NCBI GenBank assembly: GCA_041918615.1
Contig: JAYRVH010000056.1
Span: 1-64,000, forward strand
Reading direction: 5' to 3'
DNA from: JAEUJM01 sp041918615
GTDB taxonomy: Bacteria > Actinomycetota > Acidimicrobiia > Acidimicrobiales > DATDAH01
DNA: 64,000 nt
The position numbers and the translations under genes were made by a program. Of the stretch, positions 8,391-16,805 are shown one piece after another (position 1 is the stretch's first letter; each line of letters starts with the position of its first letter). The notes beneath the pieces are model-generated. The model did not search any database and had not been told where the DNA came from. It saw nothing but the letters and a program-made list of their open reading frames with translations.

Positions 8391-9029
8391 ATGGCCTCCG
8401 GATCGACGTTCCACAAGCACCTGAACCGAGACCTGCTCGTCCGTGAAGCCTTTGCGCTGCTGGACGCAGAGGGCCTCGACGCCCTCACGATGCGCAACCT
8501 CGCGAACCGACTCGGCGTGGTCCCGAACGCCCTCTACCGCCACGTCAAGGACAAGGACGACCTGCTCGACGGGGTCATGGACGAAGCGGTCGCGTCGGTC
8601 CCGATCCCGGACCCGTCCCTCGATTGGCAGGCCGGGCTCACGGCGCTCGCCACCAACATCCGAGCGACGATGATCGACCACCCGGCAATCACCGGGCTCA
8701 TCGTCAACCGCCCCAACCTTGGGCTCGCGGCCATCGGCATCGGCGAGTACGCCTTCGGCGTCCTGCTGGCTGGCGGCTTCGAGCCGGCCGACGCAGATCG
8801 TGCCCTGAACGTGGTCCTCGTGTGGACGCTCGGCTTCGTCGCCCTCGAGGTGCCGCGCATGGGCGAGCCCGAGTTGACCAAAGCCGAGCTCGACAAGGCC
8901 TACGAACTGCTCCCCGCCGATGTGTTCCCGCACACCGCGGCTGTCCAACCCAACCCGATCGAAATCGTGAGCAAGGACCAGTTCCACCTGGGCCTCCGCC
9001 TCCTCATCGACAGCCTCGCCCGCCGCTGA
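8391..9029 (+). CDS. TetR-family transcriptional repressor
   Basis: The 212-residue protein has an N-terminal TetR DNA-binding domain (residues about 15-60): LVREAFALLDAEGLDALTMR, then the HTH with NRLGVVPNALYRHVKDKDDL. The C-terminal ligand-binding domain resembles the TetR_C group, with long helices. It is transcribed away from the MMPL operon; two palindromes lie between them. It most likely represses the transporter genes and itself. The inducer is unknown. Confidence 0.85.
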   Translation: MASGSTFHKHLNRDLLVREAFALLDAEGLDALTMRNLANRLGVVPNALYRHVKDKDDLLDGVMDEAVASVPIPDPSLDWQAGLTALATNIRATMIDHPAITGLIVNRPNLGLAAIGIGEYAFGVLLAGGFEPADADRALNVVLVWTLGFVALEVPRMGEPELTKAELDKAYELLPADVFPHTAAVQPNPIEIVSKDQFHLGLRLLIDSLARR

Positions 9030-9035
9030 CCTCGA

Positions 9036-9440
9036 TCAACAGGATTTGAGCCCGCAGCGCGCCCCGTCCAGCCGATCGCACCGCTGACCGGAGCGTCGCT
9101 TCCGCTCAGTTGCTGCCGGCGCCGCCCGCGAGAGGGCAGGGCGGAGCTCGGCGCGGAGCGCAAGGAGCTCCTGCAGCACTCGGTCGTCGGTCCTCACTGC
9201 GGAGGCGTCCGTGCTGTCCGCCAGATCGATGTCCGTGTCGTCGGACTCGGTCAGGAACTCGGCGAGCAAACCGGCGAGCAGGCCAACACCACCGATCATG
9301 AGCGTGACGGCGACGGACCGACCCATCGCGGTACGGGGTCGCCGTACCCCACGGTGATGAACGTCACGAGTTGTCCGACGCCACGGAATCCGAAGCAACC
9401 AGGGGACTGCTGTACGACCGGGTGACAACTGCCCTGTGGT
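9036..9440 (-). pseudogene. Frameshifted two-helix potassium channel remnant
   Basis: One frame holds the pore signature FITVGYGDPVP. The next frame continues with AMGRSVAVTLMIGGVGLLAG (second membrane helix) and a charged C-terminal helix. A one-base deletion near 9345 separates them. The pore helix and first membrane helix upstream are not recognisable. The order pore-helix-helical tail is that of two-TM potassium channels. The gene is broken here, either a true pseudogene or a sequence error. Confidence 0.5.
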
Positions 9441-9535
9441 GCCGATCTGGCCCCAAGAACCTTCGTCTCGTGCTTCAAACCCTGCCTCCGACCAGGGGTG
9501 ATGCGGCGAATCGTTGTGATTTCCACAACAGCGAG

Positions 9536-9609
9536 TGGAGGTGAGCGGACTCGAACCGCCGGCCTCTACGTTGCGAACGTAGCGCTCTAGCCAACTGAGC
9601 TACACCCCC
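9536..9609 (-). tRNA. tRNA-Ala (anticodon CGC)
   Basis: A complete cloverleaf reads on the minus strand. The acceptor stem GGGGGTG pairs with CACCTCC, with discriminator A. The D arm begins TAGCTCAGTTGG. The anticodon stem CTACG/CGTAG encloses loop TTCGCAA (anticodon CGC, codon GCG), and the T arm GGCGG-TTCGAGT-CCGCT is present. CCA is not encoded. Length is 74 nt. Confidence 0.95.
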
Positions 9610-9709
9610 GAGGGAAGGTTCAGCGTAGCGGAGCGAGGCACGGGTCCTTGCACCCGATCCGGGGCCGGAAGCCACTAAAGCCCGTGGCCCGAACGGCCGT
9701 TGCAGAATC

Positions 9710-10162
9710 ATGCGACTGGGAGAAACGAAGCATCGATCGACGATCGTCCGGCTGGGAGGTGCCGCTCTCCTGATCGCCGTGATGAGCATGGGCCTGACTG
9801 CGTGCCGTTCGTCCGAACAGACCCAGGTGGCGTCGCTGGTCAACCAGACGCGGGTGCAGTACGGGCGCAGCGTCCTGAACGACAACCAGCAGCTCGACGT
9901 CAAGGCGCAGGCCTGGGCCGAGCACCTGGCGCGCCTGAACTCGCTGGCGCACTCGCACCTGCCCGATGGCATCTCGTACAACTGGCGGGCGCTCGGCGAA
10001 AACGTGGGCTACGGCGGCTCGATCGCCCAGGTGCACACCGCCTACATGAACTCGCCGGGCCACCGCGAGAACATCCTCGACCCCCGCTGGAACTACATGG
10101 GGACCGGTGTGGCCTGGCGGGGGAGCCGCGTGTTCACCGTGCAGGTGTTCATGCAGTACTGA
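9710..10162 (+). CDS. CAP/SCP-domain (allergen V5/PR-1) lipoprotein
   Basis: The 150-residue protein has a signal sequence ending in a lipobox (LTAC, Cys about 32) and one CAP domain. Family motifs are visible: a helix with AQAWAEHLA, an HSH near the start of the core, ALGENVGYG, and YMNSPGHRENIL with the conserved His and Glu. The last strand is FTVQVFMQY. Bacterial CAP proteins are secreted or surface-bound; their activity is mostly unknown. It is monocistronic and convergent with the amine oxidase-like gene, 18 bp away. Confidence 0.85.
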   Translation: MRLGETKHRSTIVRLGGAALLIAVMSMGLTACRSSEQTQVASLVNQTRVQYGRSVLNDNQQLDVKAQAWAEHLARLNSLAHSHLPDGISYNWRALGENVGYGGSIAQVHTAYMNSPGHRENILDPRWNYMGTGVAWRGSRVFTVQVFMQY

Positions 10163-10180
10163 ACGGTCGTTCCCGCTCGG

Positions 10181-11407
10181 CTACGGGATCGGATAGGTGG
10201 CGGTGAGGTCCCGTGGCACGATCGAAAAACCGCTCCAGTGGACGTCCATGTGGTTCTCGTCCTCGTCGCGGGGCAGGTGGTGGAACGAGGTGCCGTACCA
10301 GACCACCAGGTCCGAGCTGCTCGTGCTCTCGCCGTTGGCGAAGTCCGCCAGGTTGTCCCCGCACGCCCCGTCGAGGGTCGGGTTGTGCGACGCGAAGCGC
10401 TCACAGCTGTTGTTCCGGGTGACGTAGAACTCGTTCTGGGTGAACGGCTCGAAGGTGGATGAGCCCCGGAAGACGTTGTTGTTGTTGGGGACCACCTCGT
10501 AGGAGATCGAGTGCCCGTCGGCATTGGTGGCCGTGCGGTCACGGACCCGCCACGACCGGAAGCCTCCGGGCAGCACCCTTCGGGCGACCTCGTTGAAGAA
10601 CGACGCTCGCGTGTTGGTGTACTGGAGACGATCGCTGCTGATCTGCGCCGCCAGCTCCTGGACGCGGTCGCCGTCGGCGCCGTTGATGTCGAAGTCGAGG
10701 CGCCAGTAGTAGTTGTGGAGGTGCGCGACCGCATACCGGCCTTGGCCGACATCCCAGCCGGTGGTGCGGCCACCGCCGTAGCGCTGGAGCGATCCGGTGG
10801 CCCCGACCTCGGGACGGATGGTGCCGTCGTCATCGAAGTTCCAGGCGATGACGTAGTTGTAGCTGCCGATGTGAGCGACGCTGAACAGGCTGAGCGACGA
10901 CCCCTGGGTCTGCTGGGCGTAGTCCTTGTAGGCGTACCCGTTCGCCTTCACCTGCTGGCAGAGCACGTGCGTGCTGCCGAGCAGCAACCGGGTGCTGCCG
11001 GGGCCGGGGCAGTCGCCCGGCTGCAGGTCGTTGATGTTGTTGCCGATCCCGAAGTCGGACTCGTCGTGGAACCGGAACGCGCCGTCGTCGTAGGGAACGT
11101 GGATCTGGGCGAGGTTGGCCGCCCCGAGCACCAGGACGGCCGTGCCGCCAGGCGGGGTGTAGGTGACGTCGTGAAGCACCACACCTTCGAGCGGACGCAT
11201 CTCCCAGCACATCTGCCATCTGCCACCGGTCGCCAGCGTCTGATCGATCTGGAAGGCGCGTGAACACGCGGCCGGGTCGGCCGCTCCCGCAGGAGCCGTG
11301 AGGGCGGGCACGAGCGCGGCAACCATCCCCAGGAGGCCCAACGCAGCGACAACGACCGTTCGGCGGCGACGGCCGGGGTGGGTTGCTTTGGTCTGCGGCA
11401 CGGCCAT
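10181..11407 (-). CDS. Secreted copper amine oxidase-like catalytic domain, lacking N-terminal domains
   Basis: The 408-residue protein has a signal peptide (RRRR then a hydrophobic stretch to about residue 42) and corresponds to the copper/TPQ beta-sandwich of amine oxidases. Visible elements: HVPYDDGAFRFHDESDFGIG (catalytic-base Asp about 115), Cys 133 and Cys 150 in the disulfide positions, IGSYNYVIAWNF with the topaquinone-precursor Tyr 183, HLH (copper ligands 229 and 231), and HLPRDEDENH...HWSGF (third ligand about 390). The usual T-x-x-N-Y-D/E-Y signature is changed to H-I-G-S-Y-N-Y, so amine oxidase activity is probable but not certain. Domains N2/N3 are absent; the upstream overlapping gene seems to encode them. 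GTG at 11410 is an alternative start. Confidence 0.75.
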   Translation of the reverse strand: MAVPQTKATHPGRRRRTVVVAALGLLGMVAALVPALTAPAGAADPAACSRAFQIDQTLATGGRWQMCWEMRPLEGVVLHDVTYTPPGGTAVLVLGAANLAQIHVPYDDGAFRFHDESDFGIGNNINDLQPGDCPGPGSTRLLLGSTHVLCQQVKANGYAYKDYAQQTQGSSLSLFSVAHIGSYNYVIAWNFDDDGTIRPEVGATGSLQRYGGGRTTGWDVGQGRYAVAHLHNYYWRLDFDINGADGDRVQELAAQISSDRLQYTNTRASFFNEVARRVLPGGFRSWRVRDRTATNADGHSISYEVVPNNNNVFRGSSTFEPFTQNEFYVTRNNSCERFASHNPTLDGACGDNLADFANGESTSSSDLVVWYGTSFHHLPRDEDENHMDVHWSGFSIVPRDLTATYPIP

Positions 11408-12105
11408 CACCCCTGGAACACGCTGTCGGTGGCGATGAGCTCGCCCCTGGACAGGTTGACGAGCGGGAACAAGTTGATCAGCACGTGATCAGTGGTCTGG
11501 ATCAGGAACTGTGCGCACCGGTCGACCCCGCAGGCGGCGGCGTTGCCCTGGGCGACGACGGGCATCGAGTCGGCCCGGAACGTGATCGGCTCGATCTGGA
11601 GGTCGGCGCTCGGGTCGCCGAGTGCCCTTCCCGAGGCGGCCTCGAACTCCGACGCCAGCCGGTCGGCGAAGGCCTGGTCGGCGAACAACACCTCGACGGC
11701 ACGATCGGCCTCGACCTGGACGAGCGGCAGCTGCGTGCCCTGCGACGAGTTCGTGTCGTCGACCTGCCCGCTCTCGAGATCGATCACCGACCGCGTGAGC
11801 GTGTTGTCGGGGTACGAGTACTCGTAGACATCTGCCCGCCGGCGCTCGGCGCCGTCCTGGGTCTTGGCCTCCTCGTGGCGCTCCACCATCAGCACGACCC
11901 GGTCGGGTAGGCCGTTCGCGCCGAGCGACTCGGTGGAAGCCCCCTCGTCGGCGAGGGCCGCGTCCCTTGCGGCCTGCACCTCGTCCGCGGAGAGCGGGTC
12001 GGTGCCCCTCGGAGTGTCGTCACCCTGGGCATTCGCGAACGCGGTGCTGAGGACCACCAGCGCTCCGGTGACCACCAGCGCTCCGGCGATCCACCCTCTC
12101 CTCAT
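11407..12105 (-). CDS. Secreted protein resembling the N2/N3 domains of copper amine oxidases
   Basis: The 232-residue protein has a signal peptide (MRRGW, hydrophobic to about residue 27) followed by a pattern I read as amine-oxidase N-terminal domains. PLSADEVQAARDA matches the usual P-L-x-x-E-I helix. Then come a strand with VVLMVERHEEAK, RRADVYEYSYPDNTLTRSVI and a D-L-E-S-G-Q-V turn, then PLVQVEADRAVEVLFADQAF. Its stop overlaps the start of the catalytic-domain gene (TGATG), so both proteins should be made together and exported. I infer that they assemble into one split oxidase. An unrelated secreted protein cannot be excluded. Confidence 0.55.
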   Translation of the reverse strand: MRRGWIAGALVVTGALVVLSTAFANAQGDDTPRGTDPLSADEVQAARDAALADEGASTESLGANGLPDRVVLMVERHEEAKTQDGAERRRADVYEYSYPDNTLTRSVIDLESGQVDDTNSSQGTQLPLVQVEADRAVEVLFADQAFADRLASEFEAASGRALGDPSADLQIEPITFRADSMPVVAQGNAAACGVDRCAQFLIQTTDHVLINLFPLVNLSRGELIATDSVFQG

Positions 12106-12253
12106 GGCCTGCAACTCATGCGGTGCATCAAGACTCCCAGTGTTTCGCCCTCGGTAGAACAACCGCCAACGCACTCAAGAGGCTACTTCGCCCCACGGCG
12201 CGCACGGCGTCGCGCCCTCACCCGCCGGGCGCTGCCGGCACTAGTTGGCGGCA

Positions 12254-12988
12254 CTAGTTGGCGGAGCGGCGGAGCAGGTCGCCGGGCTGGAACCCGCCGC
12301 CGTCCTCGAGCAGACGCGTCGGTTCGGCGTCGCTGTTCTGGTGGGGCAGGAAGGCCACCTTGATCTCACGCTCGGCCCGGCTCTTCTGCATGCTCACCAG
12401 CAGGAACACATAGGCACCGAGCGCGACGTCGCAGAGCAGGTGGAGCATCAGCACGGGGGTACCGAGGCCGAGTCCCAAGACCAAGGTGATGCCACAGGCG
12501 GCGAGCAGCGTGTGGAGGATGTCACGCCGACGCTTCCGGGCGATCCGGCTGGCCACCACCGCCGGCGGGGCCCCGTCACGGCCACGATCGAGCGTCGGCG
12601 CACGTGGGGTGTCGGCGGCGGGTGCGAGCAGGTACGCGGCGTCGGGGTCAGGGCCTCGCCCGGCGTCGAACGGCGCAGTGACGGGCAGCCCGTCGCGACC
12701 GAGCGGTACGAGTCGGGGCCCACCGCGGGTGAGCGGGTGACGCGACCCGGCGGGCAGCGGGCCGTCGAGCGGCTGGGGTCCGTTGATCTGACTGCTGCCC
12801 GTCGGCAGGTAGGGAGAGACGTGCCCATTGGCCCCCGAGAACGGAGTCGCCCGCTCGAGGGTGTCGAGCTTCCGCCGGAACGAATTCATCGAACTGCCGG
12901 AACTGCTACCGCCGCGGTTGCGCAGGTAGGGCGGCAGGAGAACGGCCACCCACATCACGACCAAGACCAAGAGCACGATGGGAGTCAA
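12254..12988 (-). CDS. Membrane protein with N-terminal and central helices, actinobacterial family of unknown function
   Basis: A start at TTG 12988 gives 244 residues beginning LTPIVLLVLVVMWVAVLLPP, then RNR and a serine-rich stretch followed by SFRRKLDTL. That arrangement is typical of a conserved actinobacterial membrane-protein family. The middle is Pro/Gly-rich and probably unstructured. A hydrophobic hairpin (about 170-205) precedes a charged C-terminus. The frame is open further up to ATG 13033, but that extension is not hydrophobic and looks non-coding. The function is unknown. Confidence 0.6.
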   Translation of the reverse strand: MTPIVLLVLVVMWVAVLLPPYLRNRGGSSSGSSMNSFRRKLDTLERATPFSGANGHVSPYLPTGSSQINGPQPLDGPLPAGSRHPLTRGGPRLVPLGRDGLPVTAPFDAGRGPDPDAAYLLAPAADTPRAPTLDRGRDGAPPAVVASRIARKRRRDILHTLLAACGITLVLGLGLGTPVLMLHLLCDVALGAYVFLLVSMQKSRAEREIKVAFLPHQNSDAEPTRLLEDGGGFQPGDLLRRSAN

Positions 12989-13198
12989 CGAGTATTCACA
13001 CCTTGAGGAGGGGGCAGGGCCTGACTGCTTCACTCGCCCGAACGATCAAACCCACCGCGTCGGTGGAGCAACGGACGTTACGTTTCTACTACGAAACCCA
13101 CGCGAACGCTAACAAACGCGTCATGTCCGCCGACGCATCCCCCTCGCTGCCGACGACCGCCAGGTCGTGGGACAGCCGGCGACCACTACACTCCGCCC

Positions 13199-13690
13199 AT
13201 GCCTGAAGGTGGCCTCACGCATCTGGATCCGCTGGGTCGAGCGCGGATGATCGACGTCACGCCGAAGGACCAGACCCACCGACGCGCCGTCGCCCGCGGC
13301 CGGGTGTACATGACGCCCGAGACCACCTCGCTGGTCGCCAAGGGCGCCATCGGCAAGGGCGACGTCCTCTCGGTGGCCCGGGTCGCCGGCATCCAGGCGG
13401 CCAAGCGGGCACCCGACCTCATCCCCCTCTGCCATCCCCTCCTGGTGAGCGCGGTGCTCGTCAACTTCCAGATCGGCGACAACTACATCGAGGTCGAGGC
13501 CCACGTCGAGACCGTCGATCGGACGGGCGTCGAGATGGAGGCGCTCACCGCGTGCTCGGTGGCCGCACTCACCATCTACGACATGTGCAAGTCGGCCGAC
13601 AAGGCCATGGTGATCGGCGACATCGCGCTCTGGGAGAAGACGGGCGGCCGTTCGGGCAGCTACCGACGCGCCGAAGCCGACCCTTCCTGA
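13199..13690 (+). CDS. moaC: Cyclic pyranopterin monophosphate synthase MoaC
   Basis: MoaC turns the MoaA product into cyclic pyranopterin monophosphate in molybdenum-cofactor synthesis. The 163-residue length is normal. Family blocks are present: MIDVTPKDQTHRRAVA, GDVLSVARVAGIQAAK, LIPLCHPL (active-site His), GVEMEALTACSVAALTIYDMCKS and a basic C-terminus with GGRSG. It is convergent with moaA, whose last codon is 6 bp away. The gene has little room for a terminator and no clear Shine-Dalgarno sequence. Confidence 0.95.
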   Translation: MPEGGLTHLDPLGRARMIDVTPKDQTHRRAVARGRVYMTPETTSLVAKGAIGKGDVLSVARVAGIQAAKRAPDLIPLCHPLLVSAVLVNFQIGDNYIEVEAHVETVDRTGVEMEALTACSVAALTIYDMCKSADKAMVIGDIALWEKTGGRSGSYRRAEADPS

Positions 13691-13696
13691 GCCTGC

Positions 13697-14677
13697 CTAA
13701 CCGCCGATCTGCGACATCGATCGACGGGGGCGGATGAAGTGCACCTGGTTGATGGCGTGGCCCGCCCACTTGGCCCCCACGGCGTCCGCGACCACCCGTG
13801 CGAGGTCGTGGTCGGAGCCTCCCGACCGCAGCACGCCGCGTAGGTCGAACTCGTCGACGGCGAACAGGCAGTTGCGCAACTGGCCGTCGGCGGTGAGCCG
13901 GACGCGGTCGCACGACCCGCAGAAGGGCTCGGTGACGCTGGCGATGACACCGATCTCTCCTGCCCCGTCCGCGTAGCGGAACCGCTCGGCGGGCTGGCTG
14001 CCCCGCGCCAGGGGAGCGAGGGGGTAGACCGCTCCGATGGCCTCGACGATCTCGGCCTGGGAGACGACCTGGTCGCTGGTCCAGCCCCGGCCGGCGTCGA
14101 GCGGCATGAACTCGATGAAGCGCACGGTGACCCCGTGCTCGCGGCCGAAGGTGGCGAAGTCGACCGCCTCGTCGTCGTTGACGCCCCGGATCATCACCAC
14201 GTTCACCTTCACCGGGTCGAGGCCCGACGCCACCGCGGCGTCGATGCCCTCGACGACCCTGGCCAGCTCGTCACGGCGCGTGAGCGCCTCGAAGCGGTCG
14301 GGACGGAGCGAGTCGAGTGAGATGTTGATGCGCCCGAGCCCCGCCGCGACCAGGTCATCGGCCAGGAGGGCGAGCGATGCCCCGTTGGTGGTCAGGGCGA
14401 GGTCCACGTCGAGGGCGGCGAGCTTGGCCACCAGCACGGGGAGGTGGGCCCGCACGGTCGGCTCGCCGCCGGTGAGGCGGATGCTGTCGAAGCCGTGGTG
14501 CCCGACCAGCACACGGGCCACCCGCTCGATCTCCTCGAAGGTGAGGAGCTCGTCCCGCGGCTGCCAGACCATGCCCTCCTCGGGCATGCAGTAGGTGCAA
14601 CGGAAGTTGCAGCGGTCGGTGACCGAGATCCGGAGGTCGCGGTGCACGCGCCCGTACGAATCGACCAGCGGGGTCAT
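13697..14677 (-). CDS. moaA: GTP 3',8-cyclase MoaA (radical SAM)
   Basis: MoaA cyclises GTP in the first step of molybdenum-cofactor synthesis. The 326-residue protein carries the radical-SAM motif CNFRCTYC (Cys 23, 27, 30), the GGEPT loop, and the second C-terminal [4Fe-4S] motif FCGSCDRVRL...RNC. It ends in the double glycine (QIGG) needed for catalysis. ATG overlaps the moeA stop (ATGA). It is the last gene of the plsY-galU-moeA-moaA operon. Confidence 0.95.
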   Translation of the reverse strand: MTPLVDSYGRVHRDLRISVTDRCNFRCTYCMPEEGMVWQPRDELLTFEEIERVARVLVGHHGFDSIRLTGGEPTVRAHLPVLVAKLAALDVDLALTTNGASLALLADDLVAAGLGRINISLDSLRPDRFEALTRRDELARVVEGIDAAVASGLDPVKVNVVMIRGVNDDEAVDFATFGREHGVTVRFIEFMPLDAGRGWTSDQVVSQAEIVEAIGAVYPLAPLARGSQPAERFRYADGAGEIGVIASVTEPFCGSCDRVRLTADGQLRNCLFAVDEFDLRGVLRSGGSDHDLARVVADAVGAKWAGHAINQVHFIRPRRSMSQIGG

Positions 14678-15903
14678 CCGGTGAGCGTATCGACGCCACC
14701 CAGCAGCATGATCTCGACGTCACCGCCGGGCCGGACGCCGTCACCGTCGGGGAGCACCGCCAGCGCGTTGGCTGCGGCCGTGGCGGCGAGCTGGTGCGAC
14801 CCCTGCGCGCCCGTCGACCGGACGTGGAAGGCGTCGCCGGGCCCGTACGCAGCCGCCACCCTGGCGAAGTGGGTCTTGCCGTCAGGGCGGCGCACGAGGC
14901 CGTCGTCGGTGACTGCCCGCACGCGGAGGCGGTCGAGCATCGGGTGGCCCATCATCTGGCGCAACCCGGGGCGGGCGAACAGCTCGAACGAGACCAGCGA
15001 GGACACCGGGTTGCCCGGCAGGCCGAAGACGGGAGTGGTGCCCACCGTGCCGAACGCCAGCGGCTTGGCGGGCTTGATGGCCACCTGCATCCACGCCATG
15101 GCCCCCAGATGGTCGAGCACGACCTTCACGAGGTCGAAGTCGCCCATGCTCACGCCGCCGCTCGAGATCAGCGCATCGCAGGACGCCGCGCCCGCCTCGA
15201 TGGCGTCGGTGATCGCGGCCTCGTCGTCGGGGATGCGGCCGAGGTCGACCGGCACGGCGTCGGCCCGCGCGACCAGGGCGAGCAACATGGCCCGGTTGGA
15301 GTCCCGGATCTGGCCCGGCGCGAGCGGCTCGGGGCCGTCCACCAGCTCGTCGCCCGTCGACAACACCCCGACGCGGGGCCGGGGGTGCACCGGCACCCGC
15401 CGGACGCCCACGCTGGCCAGGACCCCCAGGTGGGCCGGCGTGAGCACCGTCCCGGCGTCGAAGACCCGCTGACCGGCCCGGAGGTCGTCACCGGCGCGGC
15501 GCACGTGGTTGCCCCGCTCGACCGCCACCAGCACCGACACCTCGTCGCCCTCGACCGAGGTGCGCTCGACCATCACCACGGCGTCGGCGCCCTGCGGCAT
15601 CGGTGCGCCGGTCATGATCCGGATCGCCTCGCCCGGTCCGACCGGGCGCCCCGGTGAGGCGCCTGCGGCCAGCGTCCCCACGATCCGGAGCCGCGCCGGT
15701 GACCCGGCGCCCGCATCGACCGTGTCGGCCGACCGGACCGCGAAGCCGTCCATGGCCGTGTTGTCGAACGGCGGCACCGCCTCGTCGCCGTCGATGTCGA
15801 CCGACGTCACCAGGCCGAGGGCCTCGGCGACCGGGATGGCCTTCGGGTGACCGGCCGCACACCCCGCCAGCACGTAGCCCCGGGCCTCGTCGAGCGAGAG
15901 CAC
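14674..15903 (-). CDS. moeA: Molybdopterin molybdenumtransferase MoeA
   Basis: MoeA inserts molybdate into adenylated molybdopterin. From GTG 15903 the protein is 409 residues, the usual size. Domain order is normal: N-terminal helix SLDEARGYVLAG, PPFDNTAMDGFAVR, GEAIRIMTGAPMPQGADAVV, the MoaB-like fold with VGVLSTGDELV, SSGGVSMGDFDLVK and GLPGNPVSSLV, and a C-terminal beta domain. The start codon lies 2 bp after the galU stop. The frame is open upstream inside galU, so the GTG was chosen from the family N-terminus. Confidence 0.93.
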   Translation of the reverse strand: MLSLDEARGYVLAGCAAGHPKAIPVAEALGLVTSVDIDGDEAVPPFDNTAMDGFAVRSADTVDAGAGSPARLRIVGTLAAGASPGRPVGPGEAIRIMTGAPMPQGADAVVMVERTSVEGDEVSVLVAVERGNHVRRAGDDLRAGQRVFDAGTVLTPAHLGVLASVGVRRVPVHPRPRVGVLSTGDELVDGPEPLAPGQIRDSNRAMLLALVARADAVPVDLGRIPDDEAAITDAIEAGAASCDALISSGGVSMGDFDLVKVVLDHLGAMAWMQVAIKPAKPLAFGTVGTTPVFGLPGNPVSSLVSFELFARPGLRQMMGHPMLDRLRVRAVTDDGLVRRPDGKTHFARVAAAYGPGDAFHVRSTGAQGSHQLAATAAANALAVLPDGDGVRPGGDVEIMLLGGVDTLTG

Positions 15904-15905
15904 TG

Positions 15906-16805
15906 CTACACGATCTTCTTGCGCTCGACGAGGTCGGCGAGGAACTCGCGGAAGGCGGGCCCGAGGTCGTCGCGGTCGATCGCGATCTCGACCGTCGCCC
16001 GCAGGTAGTCGAGCTTCTGGCCGATGTCGTATCGGCCCTCGTCGAACACGTACCCGTAGACGTCCTGCTCGGCGAGGAGCAGGGCGATGGCGTCGGTGAG
16101 CTGGATCTCGCCGCCCACCCCGGGTGTGACCCGGTCGAGGCAGTCGAAGATCGCGGGCGTGAACACGTAGCGCCCCATCACCGCCAGGTTCGAAGGCGCG
16201 GCCTCGGGCTTCGGCTTCTCGACGATGTCGAGGATCTGCACCAGCCCGGGCTCGCCGTCGACGGGGTTGGGGCGAGCGCAGCCGTAGGAGGAGATCTCGT
16301 CGATCGGGAACTCCTTCAGGGCCACCACCGACCGCCGGCGGGACTCGTACACCCCGATCATCCCTTCGAGCACCCGGGACCGCTCGTCCATGATGTCGTC
16401 GCCCAACAACACCACGAACGGGTTGTCGCCGACGTGCTTGCGGGCCACCCCGACCGCGTGCCCGAGGCCGAGCGGCTCGCCCTGGCGCACGTAGTGGATG
16501 TCGGCCAGGTCCGCCAGCTCGCGGATGTCGGCCAGGTCGTCGGTCTTGCCCTTCTGTGCCAGGTAGTACTCGAGCTCGAAGTTGCGGTCGAAGTGATCCT
16601 CGAGGGAGCGCTTCCCGCGGCCCGTGATGATCAAGATGTCGTCGATGCCGGCTCGCACCGCTTCCTCGACCACGTACTGGATGGCCGGCCGGTCGATGAT
16701 CGGCAGCATCTCCTTGGGCTGGGCCTTGGTCGCCGGGAGGAAGCGGGTGCCGAGGCCTGCCGCGGGGATGACGGCCTTGCGCACGGTGCCCATCGGGGTG
16801 GTCAT
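15906..16805 (-). CDS. galU: UTP-glucose-1-phosphate uridylyltransferase GalU
   Basis: GalU makes UDP-glucose for polysaccharides and glycolipids. The 299-residue protein has the nucleotidyltransferase loop GLGTRFLPATKAQPKEM, YVRQGEPLGLGHAV, LLGDDIM (metal-binding Asp), VEKPKPEAAPSNLAVMGRY and GGEIQLTDAI. It overlaps the plsY stop by four bases. ATG 16793 is an alternative start. Its co-transcription with molybdenum-cofactor genes seems to be simple gene packing. Confidence 0.94.
   Translation of the reverse strand: MTTPMGTVRKAVIPAAGLGTRFLPATKAQPKEMLPIIDRPAIQYVVEEAVRAGIDDILIITGRGKRSLEDHFDRNFELEYYLAQKGKTDDLADIRELADLADIHYVRQGEPLGLGHAVGVARKHVGDNPFVVLLGDDIMDERSRVLEGMIGVYESRRRSVVALKEFPIDEISSYGCARPNPVDGEPGLVQILDIVEKPKPEAAPSNLAVMGRYVFTPAIFDCLDRVTPGVGGEIQLTDAIALLLAEQDVYGYVFDEGRYDIGQKLDYLRATVEIAIDRDDLGPAFREFLADLVERKKIV

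Noticed and set aside
13082..13097. GTTTC-N6-GAAAC inverted repeat between the membrane-protein gene and moaC
   Set aside because: Arms of five bases are expected by chance at this length, and no regulator gene is adjacent.
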